DNA from: JAAZKA01 sp034926225
Lineage (GTDB): Bacteria > Bacillota > Clostridia > Oscillospirales > QAMX01
Assembly: GCA_034926225.1 (NCBI GenBank)
Contig: JAYFRF010000005.1
Location: 231,729 to 295,728, forward strand
DNA length: 64,000 nucleotides
Reading direction: 5' to 3'
Below are positions 42,945-50,549 of the stretch, one piece after another (the stretch's first letter is position 1; each line of letters starts with the position of its first letter). The translations under genes and the position numbers were made by a program. The notes under the pieces were generated by a model, which was given only the letters and a program-made list of their open reading frames with translations, was not told where the DNA came from and made no database searches.

Positions 42945-44575
42945 ACTTTTACTTCTCCTTCTTCGTTGATCTCCTGAGCTTCCTCAGGTGGATTAGGGGC
43001 GGCTGCGGGCTGCTTTTCGGCGGCAAAGACACGCTCGAAGTGTTCGCGCAGCGCTTCGGCATCCTCTAAGTCGAGCGCTCGGAGGGCTGCGAGGATGAGC
43101 GGGTAGTTTTCGCGGGTGACGCTGTGGGCAAGCAGGGTCTCGAGTGCCGACAGCGTGAACGCACGGGAGGTTTCAAGCGCGTCGGCGGCGGTGACCGTGC
43201 AGTCGACAACGGGGAAATAGCCGCGCACGTCGCGGAAGGAATCGCGCGAGAAGCAAACCGTCCGCGGCGCCTCCCCATCCGCGTCCGTTCCGAGCCGAAT
43301 GACGCGGTCGTCGTCATAAAACTCGAGAATTGTCCAGTCGATTAACCGGAACAGGCGGGAATAGGCGCGCAAACGCTCGGTTTTCTTCGATGCTTTGCGC
43401 ATGTCCGCGCGCTCGAGCAGCTGGGCAAGTCCGGCGGCGGAGAGCATCCGTGCCGGTTCCTTGCCAAAACTGACGTCGTAGTTGCCGACGGCGTCCTGAA
43501 TCATACCGCGCAGCGCGTCGACCATTTCAAGCCGGTTGCCGGCGTCACCGAGACCGCCGAGCCGGCGAATTTTGCCGATAGCGCCGGGTTTTAATTCCCA
43601 GATCGCGCCGGGACGCTGCTCGGGATTCTGCGAGAAGGCGTCATGCTCGGCGAGGATGATGTCGGCGCCGGTAAAAGCGCTCTGGAGCTGCGCCGCGGCA
43701 AGCTCGCGGTCGACAGCGTCGATGAGGGGCAGGGCGGGTTCGATATCGGAGCGGCCCCACAGCTCGTCGCGGGCGACACGGTACTGGAACACAAACGGGA
43801 GCTGTCCGCAGGCTGTCGCACGCCAGTAATCGGGGATATGCCGCGCTTCCCGGCCGGAGACGAGGATGGAGCAGGCGACGCGGCCGCCGTCGTCGCGGTA
43901 CCAGTGCTCGACGACGGGCAGCGTACCGTCCTCACGGTCGTCGAAGACGGCGTGGTCCGCAAACGGCATCACGTCGCAGACGGAGGACATGGTCTCGGCA
44001 TCCAGTCCGAGAAGCGCCAAATCGTCGCCGTAGAGCCGATCGATGGCGCGGCGCGGGAGGCGGTAGACGTAGCTTACGTATTCGCAGTCCTCCAGACGCG
44101 CGGCGGTGGGGTCGGGATAGACGGCGCGGGGGTCGACGGACGCGACGCGGACGTCCGCGCCGTCCCAGAAGACCTTCCATACAGCGGTACCGCAGAGAAT
44201 GCAGCGGCGCTCGTGAATGGGGACGAGATCGGGCAGGTTCTGGTGGTCGGTGACGTAGCGGACGAGGTATTCGCGTTCGTGTGCGCGGGCATCGTCGAGC
44301 GCGGCGTCGCGTCCGCGAAAGGTAAAGTCGGGGAACACAGCGGTGATCTGGCTTTCCACATGCATGTAAATGTCGGGGGACGCGGCGGCGATCCAGGGGA
44401 TCCCGGCATCGCGGCAGCTTTCAGCGATTTCGTCCTGCGTGTGATGATGCCCTTCGTAATAATCGGTAACGAGGTTCCAGCGGGCTTCGATCGGTTCCCG
44501 TTCAGCGGCGGCGGCGGAAAGCAGGGTGAGCGCGGTCTCCTGCCGGTGCTCACGGGTGCGGTAGACAGGGTTCAT
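42941..44575 (-). CDS. Phage portal protein
   Basis: This is a portal of about 544 residues, the ring through which DNA enters the capsid. Features are the N-terminal DYYEGHHHTQDEIAESCRD region, the wing/stem region with FVFQYRVARDELWGRSDIEP, PLIDAVDRELAAAQLQSAFT, and MLSAAGLAQLLERADMRK before a long helical part. The tail is acidic and ends EEGEVKV. The start is the ATG 13 bases after AAAGGAG, a somewhat long gap; an upstream GTG would add 18 residues. The stop overlaps the next gene by four bases. Confidence 0.75.
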   Translation of the reverse strand: MNPVYRTREHRQETALTLLSAAAAEREPIEARWNLVTDYYEGHHHTQDEIAESCRDAGIPWIAAASPDIYMHVESQITAVFPDFTFRGRDAALDDARAHEREYLVRYVTDHQNLPDLVPIHERRCILCGTAVWKVFWDGADVRVASVDPRAVYPDPTAARLEDCEYVSYVYRLPRRAIDRLYGDDLALLGLDAETMSSVCDVMPFADHAVFDDREDGTLPVVEHWYRDDGGRVACSILVSGREARHIPDYWRATACGQLPFVFQYRVARDELWGRSDIEPALPLIDAVDRELAAAQLQSAFTGADIILAEHDAFSQNPEQRPGAIWELKPGAIGKIRRLGGLGDAGNRLEMVDALRGMIQDAVGNYDVSFGKEPARMLSAAGLAQLLERADMRKASKKTERLRAYSRLFRLIDWTILEFYDDDRVIRLGTDADGEAPRTVCFSRDSFRDVRGYFPVVDCTVTAADALETSRAFTLSALETLLAHSVTRENYPLILAALRALDLEDAEALREHFERVFAAEKQPAAAPNPPEEAQEINEEGEVKV

Positions 44576-44625
44576 AGGGTTGTGATCGCTCCTTTCGTGG
44601 TAGTTTTTCCTCCCGGCAGCCCTCT

Positions 44626-45996
44626 TCACAAACGTAGTTTCGATTCCGTAAGCCTTTTCCGATACAAATGTTCTTCCCTTTGCGCAGGGAGCGCCGCAGG
44701 GCAGGGGCGTCCGGAGAGGAAGTAGCGCAGCGCGTCGGGCGCGTGGGTCAGCTCATGGGGGGTATCGGAGACATCGGAGGGGTTTTTATCGTCCCGGCGG
44801 AGCGCGGGGAGGGTGCGGATGAGGTTCTCGCAGTTTGCGAAGACGCGCAGGGAGGGAGTCTCGCGTCCGAACTCGTCGCGCACGGGCTTGAGCCATTCGC
44901 GCAGGTTGAGCCAGCCTGCAACGCGGTCGTTTGAAGCGCGGGAAAGGGTGACGCCGCATTGGGAAAACAGCTCGGCGGCGGAGAGGCCGGTATCCTGTCG
45001 CCGGTTCCAGAGGTCGGGCGGCGCGAACACCTGATAAACAGAGTCGTCGAGGAGACGTTCGCGGAGCTTCGCCGCGGCGTCGGAGATGATCAGATCGCTC
45101 ATGTACAGCTCGCGGACGACGTAGGCGCGGCCGGCGGGGTCGATTACGATGAGGTAAGCCGCGAGCATGTCGAGTCCGTAGTCAAAGCTTATGTAGCGCC
45201 GCCAGTCGTCGGGGATGGGGAACGGCTCGATTTTATGGAGCGCGTCGCGCCACTCGGAAAAGTACTGTCCGCCGGAGATTCCCCATTCGCCGAGACCGTA
45301 GACACGGTAACCGTCCGGGTCCTGCACGCAGCGGCGTTCCATACGTTTGTGAAAGCCCTCGTCTAGAAAACGGTTGTCGCGGTAGGTGGACAGATGGGTA
45401 AAGACGGACGGGTCGCGGGTATCAAAGAAGCGTTTTTTGAGCCAGTGGTTCATGGAGACGGGGTTAAAGGTCAGCTTGATCTGGTAGAAGAGTCCCTCGG
45501 GCAGGATCCCGCGCAGGCGGTCGTCGAGCATGTCCAGATCGGCTTCCTCCAGTTCGGTCGCCTCTTCGATCCAGATGTCGGTGAGCTTGCCGTGCGGAAA
45601 GGTGATGCTTTTGAGCTTTTCACGCTGGCGCTCGTCGAGAATCCCGCGAAAGAGGACGGTGTTGCCGTTTAGGCGGCAGGTGATCGAAAGTGGGGAGACG
45701 CCGGTATCGAAGTACTTTGACACGCCGATCCGGGAGATGGCAGAAACCAGCTCGGAGAAGGTAGAGGAGCGATTTGCGTCGTCAATTTTACGTACGCACA
45801 GCAGGTTTCGCCCCGGCTCGGCAAGCAAGCGCAGGATGTAGCTCTGGGCGGTATCGGCGCTTTTGCCGGAACCGGCGGAGCCGCGCAGCACAACATAGCG
45901 GCAGCGGGACTGATGCACCGGCGCGAAGACGGCATTGGCGGCGACGGATATCGCGCGGGCACCGTCGGGGGTGGGGATTATGGCGCTTTCCGTCAT
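44626..45996 (-). CDS. Phage terminase large subunit
   Basis: The 456-residue packaging motor has an N-terminal ATPase domain with Walker A LRGSAGSGKSADTAQ and Walker B TDIWIEEATE. A C-terminal RNase H-like nuclease follows with acidic residues in YISFDYGLDM and near DTPHELTHAPDALRYFL. The layout fits the PBSX/XtmB-type terminases, which cut DNA at pac sites or headfuls. The stop lies about 50 bases before the portal start. The ATG overlaps the small-terminase stop by four bases. Confidence 0.88.
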   Translation of the reverse strand: MTESAIIPTPDGARAISVAANAVFAPVHQSRCRYVVLRGSAGSGKSADTAQSYILRLLAEPGRNLLCVRKIDDANRSSTFSELVSAISRIGVSKYFDTGVSPLSITCRLNGNTVLFRGILDERQREKLKSITFPHGKLTDIWIEEATELEEADLDMLDDRLRGILPEGLFYQIKLTFNPVSMNHWLKKRFFDTRDPSVFTHLSTYRDNRFLDEGFHKRMERRCVQDPDGYRVYGLGEWGISGGQYFSEWRDALHKIEPFPIPDDWRRYISFDYGLDMLAAYLIVIDPAGRAYVVRELYMSDLIISDAAAKLRERLLDDSVYQVFAPPDLWNRRQDTGLSAAELFSQCGVTLSRASNDRVAGWLNLREWLKPVRDEFGRETPSLRVFANCENLIRTLPALRRDDKNPSDVSDTPHELTHAPDALRYFLSGRPCPAALPAQREEHLYRKRLTESKLRL

Positions 45997-46163
45997 CGGT
46001 AGACGACGACAAGACGGTCGGGCGCATCCTGCTTCTCCGCGTCGCGCGGGTCGAGCAGCTTAGCGAGATTCTCGGCGGCCTTCATACGGTCAGCGAGCTT
46101 CGCCTCCTCGTCCTCGAGGATGTTTGTCCAAAAATCGCGGATCTGATCGAGGGTCGCGGGCAT
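45993..46163 (-). CDS. Putative terminase small subunit, very short
   Basis: The 56-residue protein reads MPATLDQIRDFWTNILEDEE and then AKLADRMKAAENLAKLLDPR. The second segment matches the helical DNA-binding core of phage small terminases found just before clostridial large terminases. It lacks the longer oligomerisation part. GGAGG lies 8 bases before the ATG. The four-base overlap with the large-subunit gene supports partnership. Confidence 0.6.
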   Translation of the reverse strand: MPATLDQIRDFWTNILEDEEAKLADRMKAAENLAKLLDPRDAEKQDAPDRLVVVYR

Positions 46164-46224
46164 GGCGGATTCCTCCTTTCTGTCGTATTTGGTTTGTCCC
46201 CGTGCAGGAAGCCTTGTCTCTTCC

Positions 46225-46284
46225 TCATCGCGATCCCAGTATAGCACGGCATACACGCGTTTGTCGCCCCAGCTTTGTGTGCAT
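46225..46284 (-). CDS. Candidate 19-residue ORF ahead of the terminase genes
   Basis: A perfect AGGAGG lies five bases before the ATG. The product MHTKLGRQTRVCRAILGSR is basic and unlike known leader peptides. A TGCTATACT extended -10 box lies inside it, so it may be a chance frame or a leader of the cassette transcript. The rest of the interval up to the terminator holds nothing I can name. Confidence 0.3.
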   Translation of the reverse strand: MHTKLGRQTRVCRAILGSR

Positions 46285-46352
46285 TTTCTCCTCCTGTTTT
46301 CCCAAGTGTTTTTCAAGGGTTTCCCGTTAAATTCCCCTGAAGGATGGCAATA

Positions 46353-46388
46353 AAAAGACCGCAGACTGCGTACAGTCTGCGGTCTTTT
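46353..46388. terminator. Terminator between the GNAT gene and the phage cassette
   Basis: A perfect 16-bp stem with a 4-base loop is flanked by A and T runs on either side. It ends the secA-GNAT transcript before the phage genes. Confidence 0.85.
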
Positions 46389-46406
46389 ATAGTATGAAAG
46401 AACCAT

Positions 46407-47195
46407 TTAACGGGTTTTGCTCCCATTTTCGGCAGGCGCTTGGATAGCGTAAACGGTGTAGCTGCCCATTTCGTGGTAGCCCAAACTTTCCGCGAGAGCG
46501 ACGGACTCGCGGTTCGCGGCGTCCCAGCTGGCGTAGAGTCCGCGCGCACGGCAGTCGAGGATCGCGGCGGCGCAGGAGGCACGGGCAAGCCCCCGCCGGC
46601 GGTGTGCTTCGTGAGTATCGACCTCCAGCTCAACGCCACCCGGATAGACAGCGTAGGCAGACGCGCCTGCGACAAGCCTGCCGTCGAGGACGACCCCCCA
46701 GCCGATCCCGCGTGCGGCATAATCGTCCCAATCTCGGAAATTTTCGCAGAAAGACGCCGACCAATCTTCACGGAGACTCTGGCACCAGAGGTCTTCGTCG
46801 AATTTGCGCAGGACATAGGGGGCGGGGCAGGCGGCGGCGTAGGCCGCAAGCCTTGCGTCGTCGAAGGCGTCCGGTTCATGCCGTATCGCGTAGCGCGTCC
46901 GGGGCCTCGCCTTATCGCCGTACCAGGTGTTTACAAGCGCGTCCCACGCGGAGTCGGGCGGCGTAAAGAGAGTATACCCCTTCGTCGCGTCCCACGGGAA
47001 CTCCGAGAAGGCGCGATGGTCAGGGATTCCCGCAAAAAAGGTGAAATCCGCCGCGACCATAACGGCAAACGCGGGCGACGCGGGGTCGTCCGTCCAGACG
47101 CCGCCGAGGTTGCCCGAAAGGCAGGCGCGGATGAGGGTATCATGCCTGCCTTCGAACATCGGGGCGACCCGCGACAGGTCGAGCGCGCGAATCAT
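46407..47195 (-). CDS. GNAT-family acetyltransferase
   Basis: The 262-residue protein has a divergent N-terminal half (~1-130; ending DDARLAAYAAACPAPYVL) and a GNAT domain (~150-255). The acetyl-CoA loop is VDTHEAHRRRGLARASCAAAI, followed by LYASWDAANRESVALAESLGY. This is the GNAT pattern of PF12746-like proteins; the acceptor is unknown. It ends the operon that starts before secA. Its ATG overlaps the kinase-like gene by four bases. Confidence 0.8.
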   Translation of the reverse strand: MIRALDLSRVAPMFEGRHDTLIRACLSGNLGGVWTDDPASPAFAVMVAADFTFFAGIPDHRAFSEFPWDATKGYTLFTPPDSAWDALVNTWYGDKARPRTRYAIRHEPDAFDDARLAAYAAACPAPYVLRKFDEDLWCQSLREDWSASFCENFRDWDDYAARGIGWGVVLDGRLVAGASAYAVYPGGVELEVDTHEAHRRRGLARASCAAAILDCRARGLYASWDAANRESVALAESLGYHEMGSYTVYAIQAPAENGSKTR

Positions 47196-48304
47196 GCGTA
47201 TTTCTCCACAAGCGCCGCCATCTCGGACCATTGACGCTCCATATCGGCAACGAGCTTAAACTGGGTCCGGCAGCGGTCGAGGTTCTGCTCCGGGTAGTGC
47301 AGCCGGAAGTAGACATCCCCCTCGAGATAGTCAGCTAAGAAACGCATGCCGCATTCTAGGGTCATGAGCTTCGCCCCCATCGGGAGCATTTTCTTCTCAT
47401 TTGCGGTCAGGCCGTCACCGGCAGTCTCGAGGAAGCCCTTGAGGTAGATTTCGTAGAGGCTGATATCCATCCATACCTTATTTAGGTCCTTTTCATCCTC
47501 GGCTGCGGTGGAAGCGCCGAAGCGGATACTGTCACCGAAGTCGTAAACGGAAAGACCGGGCATCACGGTGTCGAGGTCGATGACGGCGATGCCCTCGCCG
47601 GTCGCGTCGTCGATCATGACGTTGTTGAGCTTGGTGTCGTTGTGGGTGACCTTCAATGGCAGCTCCCCGGCGGCGAGCATATCGACGAGGACATGTGTAT
47701 CGGCTTCCCGGGCGCGGACAAAAGCGATTTCGTTGGCGGCATCCTTGGCGCGGCCGAGCTTGTCGGCTGCGACCGCGGCTTCGAAGTCACGGTAGCGCTT
47801 GGCGGTATCGTGGAACTTCGCGATCGTCTCGTGAAGGGTCGCGGCGGGGTATTTCTGGAGGAGATTCTGGAACCTGCCGAAGGCACGGGCGGCGTTATAG
47901 AAGTCCTTCGGGTCCTTCACGGTATCAAAGGTGGTCGCGTTCTCGATAAAGAAGTAGCCTCTCCACGCACCGCCCAAAGAATCCCGGTAATAGGGCTTGC
48001 CGTCGAGGGTCGGGACGACGTTGAGGGTTTCGCGGGTATAATCGCCACCGCGCGATTCTATTTCTCGGCGCAGGTAGGAGGTCACACCGGCGATGTTTTC
48101 CATTAAGGAGTCCGCGTCGCGGAAGATATCGGTGTTGATACGCTGCAGGATGTAGCGCTTGGTCGCGCCTTCGAAGCCGACGTAAACGGCGAAGGTATCG
48201 TTGATGTGGCCGGAGCCGTAGGGGGTATAGCGCAGGAGGGTACCGTCGAAAGCGATGCCCGCGATCGCCTCGCGGATCAGTTTGTCCGTTAAAGTTGCTT
48301 TCAT
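47192..48304 (-). CDS. N-acetylhexosamine 1-kinase-like phosphotransferase
   Basis: The 370-residue protein kinase-like phosphotransferase has the NahK/LnpB layout. The N-lobe has TPYGSGHINDTFAVYV and YILQRINTDIF. The catalytic loop is LKVTHNDTKLNNVMIDD with the Asp/Asn pair. The metal motif is IAVIDLDTVMPGLSVYDFGD. In bifidobacteria NahK phosphorylates GlcNAc or GalNAc during use of host glycans; many relatives are labelled mucin desulfatase without proof. The cytoplasmic location and its place after sugar epimerase genes fit hexosamine use. Confidence 0.8.
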   Translation of the reverse strand: MKATLTDKLIREAIAGIAFDGTLLRYTPYGSGHINDTFAVYVGFEGATKRYILQRINTDIFRDADSLMENIAGVTSYLRREIESRGGDYTRETLNVVPTLDGKPYYRDSLGGAWRGYFFIENATTFDTVKDPKDFYNAARAFGRFQNLLQKYPAATLHETIAKFHDTAKRYRDFEAAVAADKLGRAKDAANEIAFVRAREADTHVLVDMLAAGELPLKVTHNDTKLNNVMIDDATGEGIAVIDLDTVMPGLSVYDFGDSIRFGASTAAEDEKDLNKVWMDISLYEIYLKGFLETAGDGLTANEKKMLPMGAKLMTLECGMRFLADYLEGDVYFRLHYPEQNLDRCRTQFKLVADMERQWSEMAALVEKYA

Positions 48305-48335
48305 AAGTCAGTTTACCTCGTGAAATTTAGTCATA

Positions 48336-49220
48336 TTACATGCCGAGATCGGCAAGTACGCTCTTGGTATAGGCGAGATCCTGCGCGGCGAACCATTCGC
48401 GATCGCCGGGACGGGGGGCTTCGATGCCGATGAGTCCGTCAAAGCCCGTATCACGGAGCTTTTTCAGGTACGCGCGATGATTGATCGCGCCTTCACCGAG
48501 GCCGGAGGGGATGAGGAAACGTGCGTCGGGGGTATCGAGACGCGAAACGTGGTAGCAGTTTTTAAGATGGGTATAGAAAAGCTTTTTACCGCAGCGGTCG
48601 ATGGCCGCCTCCAGCGGCAGAACCGAGCTTGTAAAATACTGCGTATTGCCGTAGTCGAGGTTGACGCCAAAGTTCGGACGGTCGATCAGCTCGCAAAGCT
48701 TCATCGCGGTTTCGGCCAGGTCGTGCAGATAATTCATATGCGTTTCGAACGCGAACTTCACATCCGGCGCAAAATCCGCGATTTCGCGGCACATGTCAGC
48801 AGCACTCTCCCAGTGCCACGGCTGTGCACAGCTGGAACCGTGGAGATGGTAGGCGACACGGGAGGGCGCGACTGTGGGGTTTTGGAGCGGGCCGGACATA
48901 AAATTGATGACGGAAAGCGGAACGCGTTCGGCAGCGAGGGTCAAAAATTCCTTGTACTCGTCGATTTCCCTGCGCAAAGCGGCCTTGTCCACGGTCATGG
49001 CATTGATGCCGGGGCCGCCGAAGAGGACGTACCGATGCCCGAACTCCGCTGTCCATTTGGCGACCTCGTCGAGGTATTCGCGCGGGGTTTCCGCGACGCC
49101 GGCGCGTTTCCGGCGGAATTCGACACCGTCGAAGCCGCATTTGGCCGCGCACGCGCAGATTTCCCGGATGGTCTGCCCCTGTTCGCAGTAATTCACATGC
49201 ATAATCACAGGATACGCCAT
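48336..49220 (-). CDS. Sugar phosphate isomerase/epimerase (TIM barrel)
   Basis: The 294-residue xylose-isomerase-like barrel has metal-site segments KFAFETHMNYLHDLAE, FGVNLDYGNTQYF, HLKNCYHVSRLD and GLIGIEAPRPGD. The N-terminal CGFDGVEFRRKRAG is typical. The substrate is unknown. The gene lies between a lipoprotein gene and the hexosamine-kinase-like gene in one operon, with 21 and 31 bases of spacing. Confidence 0.8.
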   Translation of the reverse strand: MAYPVIMHVNYCEQGQTIREICACAAKCGFDGVEFRRKRAGVAETPREYLDEVAKWTAEFGHRYVLFGGPGINAMTVDKAALRREIDEYKEFLTLAAERVPLSVINFMSGPLQNPTVAPSRVAYHLHGSSCAQPWHWESAADMCREIADFAPDVKFAFETHMNYLHDLAETAMKLCELIDRPNFGVNLDYGNTQYFTSSVLPLEAAIDRCGKKLFYTHLKNCYHVSRLDTPDARFLIPSGLGEGAINHRAYLKKLRDTGFDGLIGIEAPRPGDREWFAAQDLAYTKSVLADLGM

Positions 49221-49241
49221 GGTAATTTCCTCCGATACCTA

Positions 49242-50549
49242 TTATTCTATATGGGTATAGCTTCGCCCCTTTGCGCATGCAATGGGCGTGACGATACATT
49301 CTTCGGAAAGCACTTTCTGCATGTCGGCAAAAGCCTCCGGCGTGCAGTCGACAAGATAAGACGCGGCGATGTCCTCCCCGACGAGCGCGGCGGGCGAAAA
49401 ATCGGGCGGCAGCTCGGTACGGCGCAGGAGAAGATCATACTCCCCCGCGTCGAGCGCGGCCTGATACGCGGCGGGTGGGCAGGCGTCGACGGTCACAGCC
49501 ATACCGGCGGCGCAAAGCTGGGCTTTGATCGTTTCCGCCATGTCGCTTAAGGTACCTGCGTCGTCGCATACGAGCAGGCTCACACTGCCCCACAAATCGG
49601 CGCGGGATCGGTCGAGGAGATCGAGCGCGTCCTGTTCGAGCGCGGGCGTCCACAGATACGACCAGGACGGTGCGAAGGTGAAGGCAGGCTCCAGCCATTC
49701 GGACGCGAAAGCCGTGCGGTCGATGGCGGCGGCGGCGGCAAGACGGACGGGGAGATGGGAAAACAATCCGGAATCGGCACGGAACGTCAGGCTGTAGAGG
49801 ATGCGGGAGGGAACTTCGTCAACATAGGCGCGCCCGTGGGGAAAGACGGCGTCCGGTTCGGAGCCGAAGACAGTGAGCGTATGCACCTCGCCGGCCTGGT
49901 AAGCGGTAAGGGCCTCCCTCGCGGACGCGACGGGGACAAGGGTGTAGCAGACCTCCCCTGCCCTGTTAACCAGAGCTCCGTCTATGACGGCGTATTCCCC
50001 GCTCGGCGTGGGAAAGTCCCGATTCGCGGTACCGACGCGCAGGAAGGGAACCGCGGACAGGCGCGCGGGCAGCCCCGCGTCGGGCTGCCCGGCGATGACG
50101 AGTGTTTTACCGTCGGCGGAGGCGTCAAAGCCCGCGAGCCGCAGGGAATAGACGACATCGGCAAGGGTAAGCTCGGTTCCGTCAGTGAAGGTCATGCCGG
50201 CTTTTAAAGAAAAGCGATGCTCGCCCGTCTCGGTGACGGAGTGGACCCGGACGAGAGATTCGATCGCGCGTCCCGTTTCATCGAGGGTGTACAGCCGCGC
50301 GTAAAGCATCCGGGCGAGTACGCCGTCGACGCCGTCCGAAGACTCAGGCGAGAAGGAAGGGGTATAGGCCAGCCCCGGCACGGCGGTTTGTGCCGGGGTA
50401 TATCCTTGCGTTTGCGGGCGAACGCCGGCGGAGGTCGCGGAGGCGCGCGCCTCCGCGACGAGTGTTTCCAGCTCGGTATCAACGGCGCAGCCGCAAAGCA
50501 GGACAATTAGTGCGGTCAAAAGAGGGATTATTCGTCTCGCCCGCAGCAT
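49242..50549 (-). CDS. Solute-binding-like lipoprotein overlapping secA
   Basis: The 435-residue lipoprotein has the signal peptide RARRIIPLLTALIVLLCGC. A low-complexity linker follows. The body matches family 5 (oligopeptide-type) binding proteins: YTPSFSPESSDGVDGVLARM, FSLKAGMTFTDGTELTLADV and LPVRLAAAAAIDRTAF. At 435 residues it is shorter than OppA-like proteins (about 500-550), and no permease or ATPase gene is near, so it may not serve a transporter. Its ATG lies inside the end of secA, overlapping 22 bases, with a weak ribosome site, so its translation is coupled to secA. Confidence 0.8.
   Translation of the reverse strand: MLRARRIIPLLTALIVLLCGCAVDTELETLVAEARASATSAGVRPQTQGYTPAQTAVPGLAYTPSFSPESSDGVDGVLARMLYARLYTLDETGRAIESLVRVHSVTETGEHRFSLKAGMTFTDGTELTLADVVYSLRLAGFDASADGKTLVIAGQPDAGLPARLSAVPFLRVGTANRDFPTPSGEYAVIDGALVNRAGEVCYTLVPVASAREALTAYQAGEVHTLTVFGSEPDAVFPHGRAYVDEVPSRILYSLTFRADSGLFSHLPVRLAAAAAIDRTAFASEWLEPAFTFAPSWSYLWTPALEQDALDLLDRSRADLWGSVSLLVCDDAGTLSDMAETIKAQLCAAGMAVTVDACPPAAYQAALDAGEYDLLLRRTELPPDFSPAALVGEDIAASYLVDCTPEAFADMQKVLSEECIVTPIACAKGRSYTHIE

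Larger units (their letters stand above)
37956..46163 (-). mobile_element. Phage-derived DNA-packaging and capsid cassette, eight genes
   Basis: Eight minus-strand genes run in the canonical phage order: small terminase, large terminase, portal, scaffold-like, decoration-like, major capsid, head completion-like, tail-hub-like. Ordinary chromosomal genes and terminators lie directly outside both ends. I find no integrase, repressor, replication, tape-measure, tail fibre or lysis gene, and no obvious flanking direct repeat. Base composition is similar to the neighbours. It could be a prophage remnant, a satellite, or a domesticated particle-forming cassette. One gene carries a one-base deletion. 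Confidence 0.85.

Noticed and set aside
37867..46406. attL/attR direct repeats around the phage cassette
   Set aside because: I compared both border regions by eye and found terminators but no matching direct repeat longer than a few bases.
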